Positions 1 to 8,304 of a DNA stretch of 64,000 bases are shown piece by piece. Under the pieces are notes generated by a model. That model was given only the letters and a program-made list of their open reading frames with translations, was not told the origin of the DNA and made no database searches. Source of the DNA: JAGQIB01 sp041393395 (GTDB taxonomy: Bacteria; ARS69); the NCBI GenBank assembly GCA_041393395.1, contig JAWKKG010000002.1, forward strand, positions 1 through 64,000, read 5' to 3'. Positions within the stretch are counted from its first letter, which is position 1. Every line of letters starts with the position of its first letter. A program made the position numbers and the translations under genes.

Positions 1-2
1 CC

Positions 3-123
3 GAGGCCGACAAGGCGCACCCGCTCCGCGACGAGGTGAGCGAGGCCAAGGACGGCCGAGCGAAACCGGTCGCGAACAGGGCTCCCGGGGCCCGGACCGA
101 GACCGACAAAGCGCACCCGCTCC
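3..123 (+). repeat. two 25-bp direct repeats, period 96 bp
   Basis: The 25-bp unit at 3-27 recurs at 99-123 with two G/A differences. Only two copies are visible, so the array may continue to the left of the window. Confidence 0.6.
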
Positions 124-188
124 CCGGGGCGGGGACCGAGGTCGACGGAGACTTTCCGAACCCGCGGGCCGCGAATACCTCCCGGTGA
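3..188 (+). CDS. C-terminal tail of an unidentified protein, cut by the left window edge
   Basis: An open frame runs in from the left edge and stops with TGA at 186-188, giving 61 residues with no start. The predicted tail is polar and proline/alanine rich. It contains two near-identical copies of a segment reading E-x-D-K-A-H-P-L, 32 residues apart (DNA copies at 3-27 and 99-123 differ at two bases; the period of 96 bp is a multiple of three). The codon-sized period supports coding, but there is no recognisable domain and the body of the gene is outside the window. It could equally be non-coding repeat DNA. Confidence 0.35.
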   Translation, partial: EADKAHPLRDEVSEAKDGRAKPVANRAPGARTETDKAHPLPGAGTEVDGDFPNPRAANTSR

Positions 189-219
189 ATGGGCTCCCCT
201 GAACAGGACCGGCCGACTC

Positions 220-262
220 TTGCCGATCGTGGCAAGCCGTTGGCTAGGAAAGGATTGCCACG
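220..262 (+). promoter_or_regulatory. alternative stem-loops in the leader of the comEA-pilB operon
   Basis: CGTGGCAA at 228-235 is perfectly complementary to TTGCCACG at 255-262 (loop 19 nt). The same GGCAA (231-235) can instead pair with TTGCC at 220-224 (loop 6 nt). The two stems share a strand and are mutually exclusive, the geometry expected of a regulated leader. I looked for c-di-GMP (GEMM) riboswitch core motifs and found none, so no ligand or class is claimed. Confidence 0.3.
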
Positions 263-341
263 TGGAGAAGCATCAAGGGGGCGGAAAGGTCCACCGATAC
301 CCGGAGGGAGAGAGACCGACCCGACGGGCGGAGTGCGTCCG

Positions 342-1049
342 GTGACGCGCGAGGAGCGGAACGTGCTGCTCTTCGTGGCGGCCGGGGTGCTGCTCGGCTC
401 GTGGCCGTGGCCGCGTGCGACCGCTCCGCCGATGGAGGCGGAGGCGGAGAGCGCCGTGGCGGCGGAGGTCGTGCCTCTCTTCCCGATCGACCTGAATCGG
501 GCCACGCCGGAGCTGCTCGAGGAGCTGCCCGGCATCGGCGCCGCGAAGGCGAAGGCCATCGCGGAGCTGCGGGATTCGCGGGGCGGCTTCCGTCGCGTCG
601 AGGAGCTCGCAGACGTGAAGGGGATCGGACCTCGGACCGTGGAACGGCTCCGGGGATTCGTCACGCTCGACACCGTCGGGGCCGGCGGGACACACGGGGA
701 GACGCATCCGAGTGGCGAACGAGAGGCTGGAAGCACTGCTCCTCGAACACGAGGTGCTGAGCAAGGAACAGCTCGAGCAGGCGAAGAAGCAGCAGAAGTC
801 GAGCGGCAATCCGCTGGACACCTGCCTCGTGTCGGTGGGCGCCCTGTCCGAGGGCGATCTGCTGACGGTGCTTTCGCGCATCTACGACATGCCGGCCGTC
901 GACCTCGCGAACTTCGACGTGGACAAGAGCTCGGTCGATCTCCTCCCGGGCGACGTGGCGATGAAGTTCATGGCGATCCCCATCCGCAAGGTGGGCCGCA
1001 CGCTGACGCTCGCCATGGCCGACCCGCTGAACCTCTACGCGATCGATGA
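342..1049 (+). CDS. comEA: ComEA-like helix-hairpin-helix DNA-binding protein
   Basis: The likely start is GTG at 342, which gives a short cytoplasmic stub and a membrane/signal segment (residues about 8-20). A double helix-hairpin-helix DNA-binding domain follows at residues about 47-107, with ELPGIGAAKAKAI and VKGIGPRTVERL. Such ComEA proteins bind double-stranded DNA in the periplasm during uptake through type IV pilus-like machinery, which fits its place directly ahead of pilB. Oddly, no stop codon follows the domain: the frame stays open for about 340 bases inside pilB, in a different frame, and ends at 1049. The last ~112 residues are pilB shadow sequence, so a lost stop or a base error near 660-712 is likely. 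An ATG at 189 is in frame but adds an arginine/proline-rich unlikely N-terminus. Confidence 0.6.
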   Translation: MTREERNVLLFVAAGVLLGSWPWPRATAPPMEAEAESAVAAEVVPLFPIDLNRATPELLEELPGIGAAKAKAIAELRDSRGGFRRVEELADVKGIGPRTVERLRGFVTLDTVGAGGTHGETHPSGEREAGSTAPRTRGAEQGTARAGEEAAEVERQSAGHLPRVGGRPVRGRSADGAFAHLRHAGRRPRELRRGQELGRSPPGRRGDEVHGDPHPQGGPHADARHGRPAEPLRDR

Positions 1050-2403
1050 CATCAAGTTCATCGTGGGCCTGGAGGTCCAGCCGGTCGTCGCGGCCGAGAG
1101 CGCCGTGAAGAAGACGATCGACCGCTTCTACGGCACCGTGAACGCGCTGAACGACATCATGCGCGACATGGAAGACGGCGCCGACGTCGAGGTGGTCGAG
1201 GGAGACGAGGACGACGGCGATCTGATGGGCGTCGAGAACGACGCGCCGGTCATCAAGTACGTCAACTCGCTGCTCGCCGAGGCCGTCACGCGGCGCGCCT
1301 CCGATATCCACATCGAACCCTTCGAGAAGCACATCCGCGTGCGTCTCCGCCAGGACGGCGTGCTCCACGAGCTGCCGTCGCCGCCGCTGCGCATGAAGAA
1401 CGCGATCACCTCCCGAATCAAGCTCATGGCCGAGCTCGACATCGCGGAACGTCGCGTGCCGCAGGACGGCCGTATCAAGATCATGATCCAGGGCCGCAAG
1501 ATCGACCTGCGTGTGAACACGCTGCCGGTGATCTTCGGCGAGAAGATCGTGATGCGTATTCTCGATCAGTCGAACCTGAACGTGAATCTGGAGACGTTCG
1601 GCTTCCAGCCCGAAGCGCAGACTCGCTTCCTCAAGGCGATTCAGAATCCGTACGGCATGGTGCTCGTGACCGGTCCGACGGGTTCCGGTAAGACGACCAC
1701 GCTCTATTCCGCCATCTCGAAGATCAATCTGCCCGACGTCAACATCATGACGGCCGAGGACCCGGTGGAGTACAACCTGCCGGGCATCAACCAGGTCAAC
1801 GTGAACGACCAGGTGGGGTTGACCTTCGCGGCGGCGCTCAAGGCGTTCCTCCGCCAGGATCCGAACATCGTGATGGTCGGTGAGATCCGGGATCTCGACA
1901 CGGGCGCGATCGCCGTGAAGGCGGCGCTCACCGGTCACCTCGTGCTCTCCACGCTGCACACGAACGACGCGCCGTCGTCCATCGATCGACTCATCGACAT
2001 GGGCGTCGCGCCGTTCCTGGTGTCGTCCTCGGTGAACTGCATCGTGGCGCAGCGGCTCCTGCGACGGGTGTGCGCGAACTGCCGCGAGGAGTTCACGCCG
2101 CACGAGGAGCTGCTCCGCGAACTGCAGCTCGACACGGAGCGGCTCAAGGACGCGACGATCTACAAGGAGAAGGGCTGCTCCGAGTGCCACGGGACGGGCT
2201 ACAAGGGCCGGACCGGCGTGTACGAGGTGCTGCAGATGTCGGGAACGTTGAAGCGCATGATCCTGGAGCGCGCGTCGACAGCGGATGTGAAACGGGTGGC
2301 AATCGAGGAGGGCATGTTGACCCTCCGCATGGACGGACTCCGCAAGATGCTTCTCGGCGACACCACGCCGGCGGAAGTGCTGCGGGAGACGGCGGCCGAC
2401 TAG
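712..2403 (+). CDS. pilB: type IV pilus assembly ATPase PilB
   Basis: This hexameric cytoplasmic ATPase powers pilus extension. The 563-residue protein has a GspE/MshEN N-domain (residues 1 to about 150), a Walker A motif GPTGSGKTTT near 321-330, an Asp box and Walker B (QDPNIVMVGEIRD), a His box (LVLSTLHTND), and a C-terminal tetracysteine zinc site with CANC near 453 and CSEC near 489. These are diagnostic for PilB/GspE rather than PilT. The start is GTG at 712, chosen because it gives the usual N-domain beginning. It is followed 15 bases later by pilT and then pilC, so extension, retraction and platform genes are co-transcribed. Confidence 0.97.
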   Translation: MANERLEALLLEHEVLSKEQLEQAKKQQKSSGNPLDTCLVSVGALSEGDLLTVLSRIYDMPAVDLANFDVDKSSVDLLPGDVAMKFMAIPIRKVGRTLTLAMADPLNLYAIDDIKFIVGLEVQPVVAAESAVKKTIDRFYGTVNALNDIMRDMEDGADVEVVEGDEDDGDLMGVENDAPVIKYVNSLLAEAVTRRASDIHIEPFEKHIRVRLRQDGVLHELPSPPLRMKNAITSRIKLMAELDIAERRVPQDGRIKIMIQGRKIDLRVNTLPVIFGEKIVMRILDQSNLNVNLETFGFQPEAQTRFLKAIQNPYGMVLVTGPTGSGKTTTLYSAISKINLPDVNIMTAEDPVEYNLPGINQVNVNDQVGLTFAAALKAFLRQDPNIVMVGEIRDLDTGAIAVKAALTGHLVLSTLHTNDAPSSIDRLIDMGVAPFLVSSSVNCIVAQRLLRRVCANCREEFTPHEELLRELQLDTERLKDATIYKEKGCSECHGTGYKGRTGVYEVLQMSGTLKRMILERASTADVKRVAIEEGMLTLRMDGLRKMLLGDTTPAEVLRETAAD

Positions 2404-2418
2404 GCCAAGGAGTAGGTC

Positions 2419-3495
2419 ATGGTCTCGTTGCGGGCTCTGCTCGAAGAGATGGTCAAGACGAAGGCGTCCGACCTCCACGTGACGGCCGGCGTGCCGGCGC
2501 AGTTGCGGGTGGACGGCATGCTGGTGGCATCCAAGCTCAGCGGGGTGCTGACGCCGGACGTCACGCAGCGGCTCGCCTACAGCGCGCTCAGCGACGAGCA
2601 GAAGAAGCGCTTCGAGAACGACAACGAGCTCGACTTCTCGTTCGGCGTCAAGGGGCTGGCCCGCTTCCGTGGCAACGTGTTCGTGCAGCGCGGCGTGACC
2701 ACCATGGTGGTCCGGCTCATCCCGTTCGAGGTCGCGCCGTTCGAGACGCTGGGACTGCCGGCGTCCGTGGCGAAGTTCGCGGACCTGCCGCGCGGCCTGG
2801 TGCTCGTGACGGGTCCGACCGGTTCCGGCAAGTCGACCACGCTGGCCTCGCTCATCGACCGCATCAACGTCGATCGTTCGGTGCACATCGTGACGATCGA
2901 GGACCCGATCGAGTTCATGCACACCCACAAGCGCGCCATCGTGAACCAGCGCGAGGTGGGCGCAGACACGAACTCCTTCCACGAGGCCCTGCGGCACGTG
3001 TTGCGACAGGATCCGGACGTGATCCTGCTCGGCGAGATGCGCGACCGGGAGACGATGGAGACCGCGCTCTCCATCGCCGAAACCGGTCACCTCGCGTTCG
3101 CCACTCTGCACACGAACTCGGCGGTGGAGTCGATCACGCGCATCGTGGACACGTTCCCGGCGAACCAGCACAGCCAGGTCTACTCCCAGCTCGCGTTCGT
3201 GTTGCGCGGGGTGGTGACGCAGGCCCTGATGCCGCGGATCTCTGGATCTGGGCGCGCGCTCGCGGCCGAGGTGATGACCTGCACGCCCGCCGTCGCGGCG
3301 CTGGTTCGCGAGGGCAAGGTCCACCAGCTCTACAGCCTGATCCAGGCCGGAACGAAACACGGCATGTGCACGATGAACCAGTCGCTCGTGAACCTGGTGA
3401 ATCGGAGGGAGGTCTCCTACGAGGACGCGCTCGCCCGGAGCTCGGACCCGAAGGAGCTCGAGGGCATGGTCGGCCGGGCCATGGCCGTCGCCTGA
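2419..3495 (+). CDS. pilT: type IV pilus retraction ATPase PilT
   Basis: PilT depolymerises the pilus and so drives twitching and DNA pull-in. The protein is 358 residues, the usual PilT length, with Walker A GPTGSGKSTT near 131, an Asp box (IVTIEDPIEFMH), Walker B (DPDVILLGEMRD) and His box (LAFATLHTNSA). It lacks the zinc tetracysteine of PilB. The C-terminal PilT-type segment reads AALVREGKVHQLYS, a divergent form of the conserved AIRNLIREGK motif needed for retraction. It sits 15 bases after pilB and 18 before pilC. Confidence 0.96.
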   Translation: MVSLRALLEEMVKTKASDLHVTAGVPAQLRVDGMLVASKLSGVLTPDVTQRLAYSALSDEQKKRFENDNELDFSFGVKGLARFRGNVFVQRGVTTMVVRLIPFEVAPFETLGLPASVAKFADLPRGLVLVTGPTGSGKSTTLASLIDRINVDRSVHIVTIEDPIEFMHTHKRAIVNQREVGADTNSFHEALRHVLRQDPDVILLGEMRDRETMETALSIAETGHLAFATLHTNSAVESITRIVDTFPANQHSQVYSQLAFVLRGVVTQALMPRISGSGRALAAEVMTCTPAVAALVREGKVHQLYSLIQAGTKHGMCTMNQSLVNLVNRREVSYEDALARSSDPKELEGMVGRAMAVA

Positions 3496-3513
3496 TAGGA
3501 GGGTGCGAATCTC

Positions 3514-4722
3514 ATGACCACGTACCAATGGAAAGGGCGGACGGCGGCGGGCGAGAACGTGGCCGGCGAGCTCACGGTGCAGAGCCGCGGCGAGCTCATG
3601 GCCCAGCTCCGCAAGAAGCGGATCGTCGTCACGTCCGTCAAGCCGAAGCCGAAGGAGATCAGCCTCAAGCTGCCGTTCGGCGACAAGATCGGCACGAAGG
3701 ATCTCGCGATCTTCACGCGGCAGTTCGCCACGATGATCAACGCGGGTCTGCCGCTCGTGCAGTGCCTGGACATCCTGTCCCGGCAGCTCGAGAAGCAGAT
3801 CTTCCGCGAGGTCACCAAGAAGGTGATGACGGACATCGAGGGCGGCTCGACGCTGTACGAGTCGTTCAAGAAGCATCCGAAGGCGTTCGACGAGCTCTAC
3901 GTGAACATGGTGAACGCCGGTGAGGCGGGCGGTATCCTCGATATCATCCTGCTGCGTCTCGCGGAGTACATCGAGAAGATCGAGGCTCTGAAGCGCAAGG
4001 TGAAGGGCGCGATGATGTACCCGGCGGTGGTGTTCACCGTGGCCATCGGCGCCACGCTGTTCATGCTGATGTTCATCATCCCGACGTTCGCGAAGATGTT
4101 CTCGGACTTCGGCGCGGCGCTGCCGTTGCCGACCCAGATCGTGCTCGGCGCGTCGAACCTGATCCGCGGCTACTGGTGGCTCGGCGGCGCGATCACGATC
4201 GCGTCCGTGTTCGGCATCAAGAAGTACTACCAGACCGACAAGGGTCAGCACCGGATCGACGCCCTGATGCTGAAGATGCCCGTGCTCGGAGACGTGCTCC
4301 GGAAGGGCTCCGTCGCCCGGTTCACGCGGACGCTCGGCACCCTCGTGTCGTCCGGTGTTCCGATTCTCGACGGTCTCGAGATCACCGCGAAGACCGCCGG
4401 CAACGTGATCGTGAAGGACGCGATCATGCAGGCCCGCGCGTCGATCCGCGAAGGCGACACGATCTCGAACCCGCTCCGGCAGTCCGGCGTGTTCCCGCCC
4501 ATGGTGGTCCAGATGATCACCGTGGGCGAGGAGACCGGCGCCCTGGACGAGATGCTCACGAAGATCGCCGACTTCTACGACGACGAGGTCGATTCGGCGG
4601 TCGAGGCCCTGACGTCCGTGATCGAGCCGATCATGATCGTGTTCATGGGCGCGATCGTCGGTGGCATGGTGGTGGCGATGTACCTGCCGATCTTCCGGAT
4701 GGTCAACGTCATCGCCGGCTAG
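3514..4722 (+). CDS. pilC: type IV pilus inner-membrane platform protein PilC
   Basis: PilC is the polytopic inner-membrane platform on which PilB and PilT act. The 402-residue protein has two T2SSF domains: residues about 65-190 ending in a membrane segment (VFTVAIGATLFMLMFIIP), and about 265-390 ending in a second one (IEPIMIVFMGAIVGGMVV), plus a middle segment near 215-230. The repeated FTRQFATMINAGLPL and FTRTLGTLVSSGVPI motifs mark each half. A ribosome site AGGAGG lies just before the ATG. Confidence 0.96.
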   Translation: MTTYQWKGRTAAGENVAGELTVQSRGELMAQLRKKRIVVTSVKPKPKEISLKLPFGDKIGTKDLAIFTRQFATMINAGLPLVQCLDILSRQLEKQIFREVTKKVMTDIEGGSTLYESFKKHPKAFDELYVNMVNAGEAGGILDIILLRLAEYIEKIEALKRKVKGAMMYPAVVFTVAIGATLFMLMFIIPTFAKMFSDFGAALPLPTQIVLGASNLIRGYWWLGGAITIASVFGIKKYYQTDKGQHRIDALMLKMPVLGDVLRKGSVARFTRTLGTLVSSGVPILDGLEITAKTAGNVIVKDAIMQARASIREGDTISNPLRQSGVFPPMVVQMITVGEETGALDEMLTKIADFYDDEVDSAVEALTSVIEPIMIVFMGAIVGGMVVAMYLPIFRMVNVIAG

Positions 4723-4732
4723 CGGAGGCTTC

Positions 4733-6399
4733 ATGCGGGGGACCGGAGGCATTCGCGGCCTGATCCCGGTCCGCCTGCTCGTGATCCTGGGGCTGGGCGC
4801 GCTCCTGTGGGGCGCCGCCCGCTCCGGGGCGCTCGAGCTGGAGCCGGGGCCGCTCGTGGGCGTCCTGGCGGCTCTGTGGCTCCTCACGCTGCTCACCTGG
4901 GGCGGCGTCAAGCTCGGCATCTCGATGCCGTTGCTCCTCGGCAGTCAGCTCGCGCTCGACCTCGTGCTCGCGACGTTGCTCGTGGGCGCCACCGGGGGCG
5001 TGGGCAGCCCGCTCGTCTTCCTGTACCTCGCCACGGTGGTCATGGCCGGCCTGTTCTTCGGCCGGCGCGCGGCGGTCTGGGCCGCGATCGGTGCGATTCT
5101 CGGGTGGGCCGGGATCGCGTTCCTGGTGGGCGACGGCGCGACGTTGCCGGTCGAGCGCGCCTGGTGGCTCGTGTCGATCCACGCGGGCGCGTTCGTCCTG
5201 CTGGCCCTGCTCTCCGGTGCGCTCGCGGAAGGGGCGCGGCGCAGCCAGGAGGAGGCGGACACCGCGAACGAGGAGCTCGCGCGGGTTCAGACCTCCACCG
5301 AGCGGATGCTCGAGCACGTGCCCACCGGCATCCTCACGATCGGCAACGACGGCCGGCTCCTCCGGGCGAACCACGCCGCGCGCAAGCTGCTCGGAGTGGC
5401 GGACCACGAGGAAGTCGTGGGGCAGGACGCGGGCGGTTTCCTGGACAAGCTTTCGCCGCGCCTGCTGGAAGGGCTCGAGGCCACGCTGCTCACCCGGCGC
5501 TGGGCCGTGCGCGAGGAGATCGTGGTGCCGGCGGAGGGGGGCGAGCGCTTCCTCGGCGTGGCGTTCACGCCGCTCGGCGAGGGCGAGGACGACCTGGACG
5601 GCGTGATCGTGACGCTCACCGACCTCTCGCACGCGCGCCGGATGGAGGACCAGATGTGGCGCGCCGAGCAGCTCGCCCGGCTCGGCGAGCTCGCGGCCGG
5701 CGCCGCGCACGAGATCCGCAATCCGCTCGCGTCGATCTCGGGCGCGGTCCAGATGCTGCGCGAGATCGCCGCCGACGGCGACGAGGCGGAGCTGCTCGAG
5801 CTCATCGTGCGCGAGTCGGACCGCCTCAACCGCATCATCGACGGCATGCTGGACTACACCCGCGACCACTCCGGCACGCGCGCCGTGCACGACGTGTCCC
5901 TGACCGCCCGTGAGGTGGTGCGCCTGGCCCAGCACGACCGGTCGCTCACGATGGGCAAGACGATCCTCGTGGAGTTCCCGGAAGACCAGCGTTTCCTGGC
6001 GGAGGCGGAAGAAGGCGGAATGAAGCAAGTCTTCCTCAACCTCGTGCGGAACGCGCTGCAGGCGATGGGAGTCGGAGGGATTCTCCGGATCTCGGGACAG
6101 GTCGCGGATGATCGCATCTACGTGGTGTTCCGTGACACGGGCGCGGGCATTCCGGCCCACGAGCTGGAGAGACCTGTTCAAGCCGTTTCCACCACGAAGA
6201 AGGGCGGCTGCCGGGCTCGAGCCTGAGTCGCGAACCGGATCGTGGAAGAAACGGCGGCGTGATCCGCGTGCGCAGCACGCCCGGCGTGGGAACCGCGTTC
6301 ACGGTCGAACTTCCCGCCGCCGGGGGGTCATCCGACGGGCGCGCCGAGCCGAAGAGGGAAGAAGCGGGAACCCCACCCATCGAAACGGAAGTCGCATGA
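4733..6399 (+). pseudogene. pilS: PilS-type sensor histidine kinase, frame-disrupted in the ATPase domain
   Basis: This is the membrane kinase partner of PilR. It has about six membrane segments (residues 1-165), a PAS domain (about 185-300), and a DHp domain with H-box AAGAAHEIRNPLAS. An ATPase domain follows with N-box NLVRNALQAM and G1 DTGAGIP. After GIPAHELE (near 6175) the frame breaks. LFKPF continues in another frame, TTKKGG returns to the first, and the end (GVIRVRSTPGVGTAFTVEL) lies in the third frame, stopping at 6397-6399 in an ATGA overlap with pilR. At least three small indels fall within about 100 bases. The uninterrupted frame from 4733 ends at 6226 and lacks the F and G2 boxes. 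Either a decayed gene or clustered sequence errors explains this; intact ends and spacing argue for recent change. Confidence 0.8.
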
Positions 6400-7811
6400 G
6401 TGATCGACGCATCTTGATCGTGGACGACGAGCCGGGGCTGCGCAAGGTCCTGGAGATCCTCCTCAAGCGCGAAGGGTACGAGGTCGTCGGCGCCTCCAGT
6501 GGATCCGAGGCCCTCGAGCTCTTCGATCACGACACGTTCCACGCGGTCATCTCCGACATCAAGATGCCGGGGATGTCGGGGATCGAGCTCCTGAAGGCGA
6601 TCCGCGCGAAGGACCCGGGCGTGCCGGTCATCATCATGACGGCGTACGCGTCGCTCGACACCGCGATCGAGGCCGTGAACCAGGGCGCCTTCCACTACTT
6701 CGTGAAGCAGGCGCGGAACGAGGAGATCAAGCTCGTCGTGCGGCGCGCGCTCGAGATGACCCAGCTCAAGCACGAGAACCGCTACCTGAAGCACGAGCTG
6801 AAGCGCACGCTCGAGACGCGCGCGATCATCGGCGAGAGCGCCAGCATCCAGCAGGTGTTCGAGGTCGTGGACAAGGTCGCGAAGTCGGACTCCACGGTGC
6901 TGCTCTGCGGGGAGAGCGGCACGGGCAAGGAGCTCTTCGCGCGCATGATCCACTCGGAGTCCAAGCGCACGAGCGGACCGTTCGTGTCGATCAACTGCGG
7001 CGCCCTGCCCGAGAACCTGCTCGAGTCGGAGTTGTTCGGCCACGTGAAGGGCAGCTTCACGGGCGCGATCCGCGACAAGGAAGGTCTGTTCACGGTGGCG
7101 CGGGGCGGCACGTTCTTCCTGGACGAGGTGGGCGAGACGAGCCTCGCGATCCAGGTGAAGCTGCTGCGCGTGCTCCAGGAGCGCGAGATCATCCCCGTGG
7201 GCGGTCAGAAGCCGCTGAAGGTCGACGTGCGGGTCGTGGCGGCCACGAACGCGGACCTGGAGACGGAGGTCGACCGCGGAACGTTCCGGGCGGACCTGTT
7301 CTATCGCTTGAACGTGATTCCGATCACGCTGCCGCCGCTGCGCGAGCGGAAGGACGACATCCCCCTCCTGACCCGGCACTTCCTGGACCAGTGCTGCGCC
7401 ACTTCGGGGCGCTCCGCGATGGACATCTCCTCGGAGGCCCTGGAGGTGCTCCAGCGCTACTCCTGGCCGGGCAACGTCCGCGAGCTCGAGAACGTGATCG
7501 AGCGCGGCGTGATCCTGGAGGAGAGCGACTGCCTCACCGTGGAGTCGCTGCCGGACCGGGTGATCAAGGGACGCAGCGGGCGGCCGGGTTCCGGGGAGTA
7601 CCGCATGCCGGTCGACCTGGACCAGGCGCAGGGAACGCTGGAGGACGTCGAGCGCGACTACATGATGCGCGTGCTCGAGGTCACGAACTGGCAGAAGAAG
7701 AAGGCGTCCGAGATCCTCGGGATCAACTCCTCCACGCTGTACCGGAAGATCCAGCGCTACGGCCTCGAGCCGGCGCCGGACGGCGTGCGCGCGCCCGACT
7801 CGATGGAGTAG
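6396..7811 (+). CDS. pilR: sigma-54-dependent response regulator PilR
   Basis: NtrC-family activator of pilin transcription, 471 residues. It has a receiver domain (residues 1-120, LIVDDEPG and phospho-acceptor Asp in ISDIKMPG), an AAA+ sigma-54 interaction domain (about 140-380; Walker A GESGTGKE, Walker B FFLDEVGE) and a C-terminal Fis-type helix-turn-helix (KKASEILGINSSTLYRKI). The sigma-54 contact loop reads GSFTGA instead of the usual GAFTGA. The start codon overlaps the end of pilS (ATGA). A sigma-54 promoter lies about 415 bases downstream, ahead of the pilin gene, which is the expected target. Confidence 0.95.
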   Translation: MSDRRILIVDDEPGLRKVLEILLKREGYEVVGASSGSEALELFDHDTFHAVISDIKMPGMSGIELLKAIRAKDPGVPVIIMTAYASLDTAIEAVNQGAFHYFVKQARNEEIKLVVRRALEMTQLKHENRYLKHELKRTLETRAIIGESASIQQVFEVVDKVAKSDSTVLLCGESGTGKELFARMIHSESKRTSGPFVSINCGALPENLLESELFGHVKGSFTGAIRDKEGLFTVARGGTFFLDEVGETSLAIQVKLLRVLQEREIIPVGGQKPLKVDVRVVAATNADLETEVDRGTFRADLFYRLNVIPITLPPLRERKDDIPLLTRHFLDQCCATSGRSAMDISSEALEVLQRYSWPGNVRELENVIERGVILEESDCLTVESLPDRVIKGRSGRPGSGEYRMPVDLDQAQGTLEDVERDYMMRVLEVTNWQKKKASEILGINSSTLYRKIQRYGLEPAPDGVRAPDSME

Positions 7812-8304
7812 CCGGGGCACGATCTGCCTCGTTCCGCGCTTCGATCCTCTCCGTCCGAACCTCGCGTGGTCGCGTCGAGGCTCGCGTCGCTCCGAGCGAC
7901 TTCGCGCGCGATGCCAAGCGTTCTCAAACTTGACGAGAGAACAGGACATCGCGCGACAACTCGCCGAGAAACGTCGTGGGAGTGCCTCGAAAGTGCGAAT
8001 CGAGCCGTTTCGCCTCTCACGTTCCGGGTCCTGTTCGCCGATCAAACCGGACGGAGGGGCAGCGCCTCCCCGATCGCCAGAGGCCGATCGAGCCGTGCAA
8101 AACGCAACGGCCTTGCGAAACGGGAGACCGATTCCTCGCGGGAACCGAGCGACGGCGCGAGTGCGAAAGGTGCTAGCGACTCGGTTTTTCAATCACTTGG
8201 GCGGATGGGCGGCGGAACCGGGAAGTTGGCACGCCCCATGCGATGAGGCGGGATGCACGCGCAGACCGCGTCAGCAGGGATCCACCAGAAGGAGGAGCTT
8301 CATA
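7812..8304 (+). other. 493-bp non-coding region upstream of the pilin gene
   Basis: No convincing gene is present. It contains a short inverted repeat GTCGCT-CCG-AGCGAC (7886-7900) just after pilR, a second hairpin-prone GC block near 8055-8075, a relatively A/T-rich tract around 8185-8205, the sigma-54 promoter at 8226-8242, and the pilin ribosome site GGAGGAG (8291-8297). Length and layout suit an upstream activator (PilR) site with DNA looping, but I could not recognise a specific operator. Confidence 0.6.
8226..8242 (+). promoter_or_regulatory. sigma-54 (RpoN) promoter of pilA
   Basis: The sequence TTGGCACG-CCCC-ATGCG matches the sigma-54 consensus TGGCACG-N4-TTGC. The invariant GG (8228-8229) and GC (8240-8241) are separated by exactly 10 bases. 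The start of transcription should be near 8253, leaving a 50-base leader before the pilin ATG. PilR-controlled sigma-54 promoters for pilA are established in Pseudomonas and Myxococcus, and pilR lies directly upstream. Confidence 0.85.

Noticed and set aside
220..330. A c-di-GMP (GEMM) riboswitch ahead of the pilus operon
   Set aside because: The stems are suggestive but the conserved GEMM core bases and tetraloop receptor are not present.
661..4920. A minus-strand open frame of over 1400 codons opposite pilB-pilT-pilC
   Set aside because: It is Arg/His/Asp-rich low-complexity translation antisense to three well-conserved genes; such frames stay open because stop codons are rare in high-GC codon usage.
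6036..8192. A minus-strand frame of about 720 codons opposite pilR and the pilA upstream region
   Set aside because: Shadow of pilR; the part over 7812-8192 has no domain and would cover a regulatory region.
7812..8304. A small gene in the pilA upstream region on the plus strand
   Set aside because: The open frames there are Arg/Ser-rich, lack ribosome sites and overlap the sigma-54 promoter; the long frame into pilA begins far before the real pilin leader.
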